Part shown: one piece after another, positions 1-5,499 of the stretch
Layout: the number at the start of each line of letters is the position of its first letter
How positions within the stretch are numbered: the stretch's first letter is position 1
Origin: JACMQX01 sp044225675
Lineage (GTDB): Bacteria; Pseudomonadota; Gammaproteobacteria; Burkholderiales; Burkholderiaceae_C
DNA length: 22,410 nucleotides
Direction of reading: 5' to 3'
NCBI GenBank assembly: GCA_044225675.1
Contig: JBGAIH010000050.1
Span: 1 to 22,410, forward strand
Translations under genes and position numbers: made by a program
The notes under the pieces: generated by a model
What the model was told of the DNA's origin: nothing
Seen by the model: the letters and a program-made list of their open reading frames with translations, nothing else
Databases searched by the model: none

Positions 1-328
1 CCCTGGGGCCGGGGCGCGCCTTCTGGGGCGCCGAGGAACGCAGGGCTTGCGGGCGCGCGCGCAGCGCGCTTCGTCATCTGACTCGGTGCCGCTGTCTGAG
101 CGCAGAGAGCGAAGCGAACGCAGCGAGTTCGGCACCGGCCCGCAAGACCGAGTACCGCAGGGCAGTCGGACACGAAGTGCCGACCGCCCCAGCCAAGCGC
201 CCCGGCCCCAGGGACACGCGACTTTGCCCAGCGAGGTCTCAGAGCGCCACAGACAAAGCGCACAGCCATAAAGAGCACGCGACTGGACTGCGCTACGATA
301 GCCGCTGCAAACCCTTCCATCACCCGCC
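1..328. other. Non-coding region upstream of thyA
   Basis: No convincing gene is seen. The only open frame (47-271, TTG start) is Arg/Ser-rich with no recognisable domain and looks like a composition artefact. The stretch contains an inverted pair CGGTGCCG (84-91) and CGGCACCG (130-137) around a purine-rich GAGCGAAGCGAACG-like core, followed by more low-complexity text. This resembles a degenerate intergenic repeat. A TACGAT at 294-299 could be a -10 element for thyA, but no -35 box is seen at the right spacing. Confidence 0.5.
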
Positions 329-1168
329 ATGACCGCCCCCGCGCGCCCCGTGCGCACCCAGTACGAAGACTTCATGCGCCATGTCTACACGCAGGGCGCG
401 CCCAAGACCGACCGCACCGGCACGGGCACGAAAAGCGTGTTCGGCTACCAGATGCGCTTCGACCTGAACGAGGGCTTTCCGCTGGTGACCACCAAGAAGG
501 TCCACCTGCGCTCCATCATCCAGGAGCTGCTGTGGTTCCTCACCGGCAGCAGCAACAACAACTGGCTCAAGGAGCGCGGCGTCACCATCTGGGACGAGTG
601 GGCGCGGCCCGACGGTGACCTGGGGCCCGTCTATGGCGTGCAGTGGCGCAGCTGGCCCACGCCCGACGGCGGCCACATCGACCAGATCGCCGAAGTCATC
701 AAGACGCTCAAGACCAACCCCGACTCGCGCCGCATCATCGTGAGCGCCTGGAACGTGGCCGAGCTGTCGAAGATGGCGCTGATGCCCTGCCATGCGTTCT
801 TCCAGTTCTACGTGGCGCCGTCGCCGGTGGCGGGCGAGCCGGCGCGGCTGAGCTGCCAGCTCTACCAGCGCAGCGCCGACATCTTCCTGGGCGTGCCCTT
901 CAACATCGCCAGCTACGCGCTGCTGACGCACATGGTGGCCCAGCAGTGCGACCTGGCGGTGGGCGACTTCATCTGGACGGGCGGCGACTGCCACATCTAC
1001 AGCAACCACCACGAACAGGTGGAGCTGCAGCTGTCGCGCAGCCCGTTCCCGTACCCCACGCTGAACATCCGGCGGCGGCCGGCGTCGATCTTCGAGTACG
1101 AGTACGAGGACTTCGAAGTGCTGGACTATCAGTGCCACGGCGCGATCAAGGCGCCCGTAGCGGTCTGA
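329..1168 (+). CDS. thyA: Thymidylate synthase
   Basis: Makes dTMP from dUMP, using 5,10-methylene-tetrahydrofolate as both carbon donor and reductant and releasing dihydrofolate; cytosolic. The 279-residue protein is close to the usual ThyA length (E. coli 264). Hallmarks seen: the phosphate-binding Arg region near residue 29 (TDRTGTGT), the WDEWA loop, the active-site Cys154 in LMPCHAFFQFYV, the substrate-binding block CQLYQRSADIFLGVPFNIA, and the C-terminal IKAPVAV, which closes over the active site. The ATG is followed by a short variable leader before the conserved QYEDFMRHV; no strong ribosome site is visible. folA begins 35 nt downstream, so the two probably share a transcript: DHFR recycles the dihydrofolate made here. 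Identification is near certain. Confidence 0.97.
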   Translation: MTAPARPVRTQYEDFMRHVYTQGAPKTDRTGTGTKSVFGYQMRFDLNEGFPLVTTKKVHLRSIIQELLWFLTGSSNNNWLKERGVTIWDEWARPDGDLGPVYGVQWRSWPTPDGGHIDQIAEVIKTLKTNPDSRRIIVSAWNVAELSKMALMPCHAFFQFYVAPSPVAGEPARLSCQLYQRSADIFLGVPFNIASYALLTHMVAQQCDLAVGDFIWTGGDCHIYSNHHEQVELQLSRSPFPYPTLNIRRRPASIFEYEYEDFEVLDYQCHGAIKAPVAV

Positions 1169-1203
1169 GCCCGGCAGAACCTGTTGCTGAAAGCGGCCTG
1201 CCC

Positions 1204-1701
1204 ATGCGCCTTCACCTGATCTTCGCCCGCGCGCGCAACGGCGTCATCGGCAAGGACAACGCCATGCCCTGGCACCTGCCGGAGGACCTGGCGCACTTCA
1301 AGCGGGTCACGATGGGCCACCCCGTCATCATGGGCCGCCGCACCTGGGACTCGATTCCGGGGAAGTTCCGGCCGCTGCCCGGCCGGCGCAACATCGTCAT
1401 CACCCGGCAGGCGGACTGGGCCGCCGAAGGCGCCACGCGCGCCGGCTCGTTGGAGGAGGCCTGGGCCCTGTGCGACGGCGATGCCGATGCCTGGGTCATG
1501 GGCGGCGCGCAGATCTACGCCCAGGCACTGCCGATGGCGGCCACGGCCATGGTCACAGAGATCGACGCCGACTTCGAGGGCGATGCCTTCGCACCGGTCT
1601 TCGGACCGCAGTGGGTTGAAGTGGCGCGCGACACCCTCATGTCGAAGACGGGCCTGAAGCTGAGCTTCGTGACCCTCGAGAACACCCTCGTTCCCGCATA
1701 A
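1204..1701 (+). CDS. folA: Dihydrofolate reductase
   Basis: Reduces dihydrofolate to tetrahydrofolate with NADPH; trimethoprim-sensitive type by family. The start is ATG 1204. The same frame stays open far upstream inside thyA, but only from here does the sequence match DHFR (MRLHLIFARARNGVIG). Visible motifs are GVIGKDNAMPWHLPEDL with the active-site acid Asp28 (equivalent to E. coli Asp27), VIMGRRTWDSIP, the NADPH-binding LPGRRNIVITR, and VMGGAQIY near residue 98. Length is 165 residues, typical for chromosomal DHFR. It lies 35 nt behind thyA, the standard thyA-folA pairing. No odd residues were seen. Confidence 0.97.
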   Translation: MRLHLIFARARNGVIGKDNAMPWHLPEDLAHFKRVTMGHPVIMGRRTWDSIPGKFRPLPGRRNIVITRQADWAAEGATRAGSLEEAWALCDGDADAWVMGGAQIYAQALPMAATAMVTEIDADFEGDAFAPVFGPQWVEVARDTLMSKTGLKLSFVTLENTLVPA

Positions 1702-1728
1702 CAGTCCAAAAATCGAAGGAGAAGAGCC

Positions 1729-2316
1729 ATGTCCGGAGGCGGATTCCACGTCCACGGCCCGCACGACCACGAGGTCGAGCACGCCACACAGCACGCCCAC
1801 CATGAAAGCGGCGGCGGCATGATCAATCAGATCGCGATGTTCACGGCGGTGATCGCCACGGTCGGCGCCATCTTCGCCTACATGGGCGGCGCCACCCAGG
1901 CCAACGCCGGCCTGTACAAGAACAACGCGGCGATCAAGAAGACCGAAGCGTCCAACCAGTGGAACTACTTCCAGTCCAAGAGCACGAAGCAGTCGCTGGC
2001 CGAGCTGGCGCGCGACCTCGCGCCCGAGGACAAGAAGGCCGGCTACCAGGCCAAGGTGGACCGCTACGAAAAGGAAAAGGGCGAGATCAAGGCCGTGGCC
2101 GACAAGCTGGAGGCCGAGGCGACCACCTGGGACAAGGCCTCCGACGAGCAGATGCACCTGCACCACCGCTGGGCCCAGGCGACCACCGCGCTGCAGGTGG
2201 CCATCGCCCTGGCCGCGATTGCGCTGCTGACCAAGAAGAAGTGGCTGGAGTACGGCATGTTCGCCGTGGCCGGCATCGGCGTGGCGATCGGCGGGCTCGC
2301 GATCGCGCACATCTGA
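1729..2316 (+). CDS. DUF4337 family membrane protein
   Basis: Function unknown; matches my recollection of the DUF4337 family. Seen in the 195 residues: a His-rich N-terminus with eight His in residues 7-25, a transmembrane helix at about 31-53, a charged and probably coiled-coil middle (about 65-150, rich in Lys/Glu/Ala), and a hydrophobic C-terminal pair at about 153-168 and 176-195 split by TKKKWLEYG. The likely arrangement is a helical domain between membrane anchors. The ATG is supported by AAGGAG at 1716-1721, about 8 nt upstream. It follows folA by 27 nt and may be cotranscribed, but no functional link is known. The His cluster could bind metal; that is inference only. Confidence 0.8.
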   Translation: MSGGGFHVHGPHDHEVEHATQHAHHESGGGMINQIAMFTAVIATVGAIFAYMGGATQANAGLYKNNAAIKKTEASNQWNYFQSKSTKQSLAELARDLAPEDKKAGYQAKVDRYEKEKGEIKAVADKLEAEATTWDKASDEQMHLHHRWAQATTALQVAIALAAIALLTKKKWLEYGMFAVAGIGVAIGGLAIAHI

Positions 2317-2322
2317 ACTGGC

Positions 2323-2361
2323 GGCGTCGCGCCTGCGCGGGCGCGGTGCGCCAAGTCTTTT
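2323..2361 (+). terminator. Probable terminator after DUF4337 gene
   Basis: A GC-rich hairpin with arms GGCG (2323-2326) and CGCGCC (2328-2333) pairing with GGCGCG (2340-2345) and CGCC (2349-2352), split by a small internal loop. It is followed by AAGTCTTTT. It lies in the short gap between two convergent genes, where a terminator is expected. The T run is short and offset, so efficiency is uncertain. Confidence 0.4.
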
Positions 2362-2741
2362 CAGCGCTTGCGCGCCGTGACCTCGATCTCGATCTTCATG
2401 CGCGGGTCGGCCAGACCTGCGGAGATCATCATCGCGGCCGGGCGGATCTCGCCGAAGTAGCGGCGCAGCACCGGCCAGCAGGCCGGAAAGTCCTTGCCAT
2501 CGGGCAGCACGTAGGTCACGCGCACGACGTCGGCCAGGCTCGCGCCGGCTTCGCGCAACGCCGCTTCGATGTTGCGCAGACACTGGTCGGTCTGGGCCAC
2601 CACATCGTCGGCTATCGTCATGGTGGCGTAGTCGAAGCCCGTGGTGCCCGAGACGAACACCCACTCGCCGTCGACCACTGCGCGGGAGTAGCCGATGTCG
2701 TGCTCGAAGGTGGATCCGGAACTGATGAGGCGTCGGGTCAT
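2361..2741 (-). CDS. RidA (YjgF/YER057c/UK114) family protein
   Basis: RidA-family proteins hydrolyse reactive enamine/imine intermediates from PLP enzymes, or act as deaminases in catabolic pathways. This 126-residue member has the family blocks VFVSGTTG, VAQTDQCLRNIEAAL, ASLADVVRVTYVL and the C-terminal IEIEVTAR, whose Arg corresponds to the substrate-carboxylate Arg of true RidA. The frame is open further upstream, but the start is the ATG at 2741, supported by AAAGGAG on the minus strand about 7 nt before it. The insert PDGKDFPACWPVLRRYFGEIRPA is typical of Rid subgroups distinct from E. coli RidA, so substrate and exact subgroup are not claimed. It is divergent from the YCII/ECF42 pair and converges on the DUF4337 gene. 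Confidence 0.88.
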   Translation of the reverse strand: MTRRLISSGSTFEHDIGYSRAVVDGEWVFVSGTTGFDYATMTIADDVVAQTDQCLRNIEAALREAGASLADVVRVTYVLPDGKDFPACWPVLRRYFGEIRPAAMMISAGLADPRMKIEIEVTARKR

Positions 2742-2779
2742 GGAATCTGCTCCTTTTTTCAGAAAGAATTCGGCTCGCC

Positions 2780-2807
2780 TGTCGAAATGGCGGCGGCCTC
2801 GCACGAC
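2780..2807 (+). promoter_or_regulatory. Candidate ECF42-dependent promoter
   Basis: TGTCGA at 2780-2785 and CGAC at 2804-2807 are separated by 18 nt. As I recall, the ECF42 group recognises a TGTCGA -35 element and a CGA/TC-type -10 element, usually in front of its own operon with DGPF/YCII genes. This site precedes the YCII gene by about 67 nt. A second TGTCGA lies at 2810-2815 without a good -10 partner. The spacing is slightly long, so this is a candidate only. Confidence 0.45.
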
Positions 2808-2874
2808 ATTGTCGAGGCTGCGCAGGGTGCGCTGCCCATCACAATCCGGAAGACTCCGGGAAAGGACCTCCGAC

Positions 2875-3222
2875 ATGCAATACCTGCTTCTGCTTCGCGC
2901 CGACGAATCCGCCATTCTCAACGCCCCCGAGGCGCAGCGCACCGAGGTGATGGCCCTGTACAAGGCCTACGGCGAAGCCCTGCACAAGGCGGGCGCGCTG
3001 GTATCGGCCAACCGCCTGCAGCCGACCACCGCCGCCACCACCGTGCGCGTGCAGGCTGGCAAAACCGAGGTGCTCAACGGCCCATACGCCGAGACACGCG
3101 AGCAGCTCGGCGGCTACTACCTGATCGACGTGCCCGACCTCGACGCCGCCCTCGCCTGGGCGGCACGCTGCCCCGGCGCGAGCCAGGGCAGCATCGAGGT
3201 GCGGCCCATCTGGGCGATGTGA
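2875..3222 (+). CDS. YCII-related (DGPF-type) domain protein
   Basis: A 115-residue single-domain protein of the YCII-related family (ferredoxin-like alpha/beta barrel). Seen: the opening MQYLLLLRADE, the helix VMALYKAYGEALHKAGALV, the strand GKTEVLNGPYAETREQLGGYYLIDV, and the end GSIEVRPIW. The NGPYAETREQLGGYYLIDV block is the signature of the DGPF proteins that accompany ECF42 sigma factors. The ATG at 2875 was chosen because homology begins there and GGAAAGGA lies upstream; the open frame extends back but is unlike the family. The sigma factor starts 24 nt downstream, so they form an operon. By family knowledge it is the usual regulatory target or partner of the sigma factor; its biochemical activity is unknown. 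Confidence 0.9.
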   Translation: MQYLLLLRADESAILNAPEAQRTEVMALYKAYGEALHKAGALVSANRLQPTTAATTVRVQAGKTEVLNGPYAETREQLGGYYLIDVPDLDAALAWAARCPGASQGSIEVRPIWAM

Positions 3223-3246
3223 CGGTGCGGCCTCATACGGCCTGTC

Positions 3247-4509
3247 ATGCGGCCTGATGCGGCGGAATCAGCCTCGGCCGCCAGCGCGGCGGCCGAGGCT
3301 GTCGCACGCCGCAGCTACGGCAAGCTGGTGGCGTTCCTTTCGGCTCGCACGCGCGACGTGGCGGGTGCGGAAGACGCGCTGTCCGAGGCGTTCGCCGCCG
3401 CATTGTCCACCTGGCCCGGCACGGGCGTGCCCGACTCGCCCGAAGCCTGGCTGCTGACGGTGGCGCGTCGGCGCTTCGTCGATGCGGTGCGCTCACGCCG
3501 CAGCGGCGAGACCGCGCAAGGCCATCTGGCCCTGCTGGCCGAACTCGACGGGCAGGCCCATGAAACGGCCATGCCCATTCCCGACGACCGGCTGGCACTG
3601 ATGTTCGCCTGCGCCCACCCTGCCATGGATGCAGCGGTGCGGGCGCCGCTCATCCTGCAGACCGTGCTGGGCTTCGACGCAGCGGCCATCGGCTCGGCAT
3701 TTCTGGTGGCGCCGTCCACCATGGGCCAGCGGCTGGTGCGGGCCAAGGCGCGCATCCGGCAGGCCGGCATTCCGTTCCGCGTGCCCGAGCCGCACGAGTG
3801 GCCGCAAAGGCTGGGTGCTGTGCTCGACGCCATCTACGCCGCGTATTCCGAGGGCTGGGTCGACCCGGCAGGTGGTGACGCGCGCCGCCGCAACCTCGCC
3901 GACGAGGCGATCTGGCTCGGCCGTCTCGTGGCCTCGCTGCTGCCTCAGGCGCCCGAAGCGCTGAGCCTGCTGTCGCTGATGCTGCACGCGCATGCGCGAC
4001 GCGACGCCCGCCGTGATGCGCGCGGGGCGTACGTGCCCCTGGCGCAGCAGGATGTGGCGCGCTGGGACGCCGCGATGATCGACGAGGCCGATGCCCTGCT
4101 GGCCCGTGCCGGCCGGCTCGAAGGCCTGGGCCGCTACCAGCTCGAGGCGGCCGTGCAGTCCGCCCATGCGGTGCGCCTGCGCACCGGCAGCTCGGACTGG
4201 CCGGCCATCGTCCAGCTGTATGACGCGCTGCTCGCCCTCACGGAGTCGCCGGTCGTCGCCATCAATCGCGCCGTGGCGCTGGCCGAGGCGCAAGGCCCGG
4301 CCGCAGGCCTGGCCGCCCTCGACGCGCTGGCGGGCGATGCACGTCTGGCCGGCTACCAGCCGTGGTGGGCCGCCCGTGCCGGCCTGCTGGCGCGCACGGG
4401 CCAGGCCGCAGCGGCCGCCGAGGCGTACGAACGCGCGATGGGGCTGGAGAGTGACGAGGCGGTGCGGCAGTTTCTGCTGCAGCAGCGCAGGAGCCTGAAC
4501 TTGCGCTGA
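3247..4509 (+). CDS. ECF42-type RNA polymerase sigma factor with TPR-like C-terminal extension
   Basis: An extracytoplasmic-function sigma factor that redirects RNA polymerase to a small regulon. Residues about 20-90 form sigma region 2 (RRSYGKLVAFLSARTRDVAGAEDAL, then SPEAWLLTVARRRFVDAVR). Residues about 110-175 hold the family block DDRLALMFACAHPAM and sigma region 4 (TVLGFDAAAIGSAFLVAPS ... RLVRAKARI). Residues about 185-420 are a long helical extension (DUF6596/TPR-like; for example SPVVAINRAVALAEAQGPAAG). At 420 residues it is about twice a minimal ECF factor, as usual for ECF42. No anti-sigma gene is adjacent; in this group the C-terminal extension is thought to take part in control. 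It starts 24 nt after the YCII gene. The start ATG lacks a good ribosome site and sits in a CGGCCT-rich repeat, so translation may be coupled to the upstream gene. Confidence 0.92.
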   Translation: MRPDAAESASAASAAAEAVARRSYGKLVAFLSARTRDVAGAEDALSEAFAAALSTWPGTGVPDSPEAWLLTVARRRFVDAVRSRRSGETAQGHLALLAELDGQAHETAMPIPDDRLALMFACAHPAMDAAVRAPLILQTVLGFDAAAIGSAFLVAPSTMGQRLVRAKARIRQAGIPFRVPEPHEWPQRLGAVLDAIYAAYSEGWVDPAGGDARRRNLADEAIWLGRLVASLLPQAPEALSLLSLMLHAHARRDARRDARGAYVPLAQQDVARWDAAMIDEADALLARAGRLEGLGRYQLEAAVQSAHAVRLRTGSSDWPAIVQLYDALLALTESPVVAINRAVALAEAQGPAAGLAALDALAGDARLAGYQPWWAARAGLLARTGQAAAAAEAYERAMGLESDEAVRQFLLQQRRSLNLR

Positions 4510-4563
4510 GGCGCAGGAGCCTGGACTCGCGCTGAGGCGCTCGGGCCTCGACTCGCTCTGGCG
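4486..4563. repeat. 26-bp tandem repeat across the sigma factor stop codon
   Basis: Three 26-bp units start at 4486, 4512 and 4538. Units 1 and 2 differ at two positions (CGCAGGAGCCTGAACTTGCG versus CGCAGGAGCCTGGACTCGCG); unit 3 is more diverged (CGCTCGGGCCTCGACTCGCT). Unit 1 encodes the last residues and the TGA stop of the sigma factor; the others are non-coding and lead up to xth. Confidence 0.85.
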
Positions 4564-4602
4564 TGGACACGGTAGGATCATGGGTCCATTCCGAGCCCCA
4601 CC

Positions 4603-5379
4603 ATGAAGATCGCCACCTGGAACGTCAACTCCCTCACCGCTCGCCTGCAGCATGTGCTCGACTGGCTCGCCGCCAACCCGGTCGAGGTGCTGTGCCTGCA
4701 GGAACTCAAGCTCACCGACGACAAGTTCCCGCTTGACGTGCTGCGCGCGGCCGGCTATGAATCCGCCGCGTTCGGACAGAAGACCTACAACGGCGTGGCC
4801 ATCCTGTCACGCGTGGGGCCGCCGCGTGACGTGGTGAAGAACATCGTCGGCTTCGAGGACGAGCATTCGCGCGTGATCGCGGCGAGTTTCGACAGCCCGC
4901 TGGGCGCCTTGCGCGTGATCAACGGCTACTTCGTCAACGGCCAGGAGCCCGGCAGCGACAAGTTCGCCTACAAGATGCGCTGGCTCGGCGGCCTGCAGGC
5001 CTATGTGCGGGCCGAACTCGCCGCCCACCCGAATCTGGTGCTGCTCGGCGACTTCAACATCGCGCCGGAAGACCGCGACTCCTACGACCCGGACGGGCTG
5101 CGCGACACCATTCACCACACGAAGGAAGAGCGCGAGCACTTCCAGCAGCTGCTCGACCTCGGCCTGACCGACAGCTTCCGCCTGTTCGAGCAGCCGCCCA
5201 AGAGCTACTCGTGGTGGGACTACCGCATGCTGGGCTACCAGAAGAACCGCGGCCTGCGCATCGACCACATCCTCGTGAGCGAGGCCGTCAAGCCGGCGGT
5301 CAAGAGCTGCGTGGTCGACCGCGTTCCGCGCAAGTGGGAGAAGCCGAGCGACCATGCCCCGGTGATCGTGGAGATCTGA
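4603..5379 (+). CDS. xth: Exodeoxyribonuclease III (AP endonuclease)
   Basis: Exonuclease III of the endonuclease/exonuclease/phosphatase superfamily: 3'-5' exonuclease on duplex DNA and class II AP endonuclease in base excision repair. All catalytic motifs are present in 258 residues: NVNS near residue 7, metal ligand Glu34 in LQELK, Tyr109 in INGYFVNG, Asp150 and Asn152 in LGDFNIAP, Asp221-His222 in LRIDHIL, and Asp250-His251 in SDHAPV. The ATG at 4603 starts directly with MKIATWNVNS, which fixes the start. It is read in the same direction as the sigma factor but separated by the 26-bp repeats, and is probably an independent housekeeping gene. Confidence 0.96.
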   Translation: MKIATWNVNSLTARLQHVLDWLAANPVEVLCLQELKLTDDKFPLDVLRAAGYESAAFGQKTYNGVAILSRVGPPRDVVKNIVGFEDEHSRVIAASFDSPLGALRVINGYFVNGQEPGSDKFAYKMRWLGGLQAYVRAELAAHPNLVLLGDFNIAPEDRDSYDPDGLRDTIHHTKEEREHFQQLLDLGLTDSFRLFEQPPKSYSWWDYRMLGYQKNRGLRIDHILVSEAVKPAVKSCVVDRVPRKWEKPSDHAPVIVEI

Positions 5380-5448
5380 GGGCGGGCGGCGTCGTCCCAA
5401 CGCCGCGTCCGGATGCAGCGCGGCAAGGCCTTCGTATAGTGTCCGCCA

Positions 5449-5478
5449 GGAGGTCGCGTAGCCAAGATACGCTCCTCC
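5449..5478. repeat. Imperfect inverted repeat in the leader of the 5500-7041 gene
   Basis: GGAGG (5449-5453) and GCGTA (5456-5460) pair with TACGC (5468-5472) and CCTCC (5474-5478) around a 7-nt loop, with a small bulge. AACTTTTG follows, so it could be a weak terminator for xth. It ends 21 nt before the ATG of the downstream gene, so it could equally be an operator or a leader hairpin. Function is not determinable from sequence. Confidence 0.5.
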
Positions 5479-5499
5479 AACTTTTGAAACGAGAGTCGC

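Noticed and set aside
1129..2664. 511-codon minus-strand open frame
   Set aside because: Antisense to folA and the DUF4337 gene and overlapping RidA in another frame; no domain recognised.
1959..3257. 432-codon + strand open frame
   Set aside because: It crosses the DUF4337, RidA and YCII genes in other frames and has no family match; composition artefact.
5431..5455. PIP/hrpII box (TTCG-N16-TTCG) in front of the effector candidate
   Set aside because: Only the first half (TTCGT at 5431) is present; the second half at the required spacing reads AGGT. Not annotated as a regulatory site.
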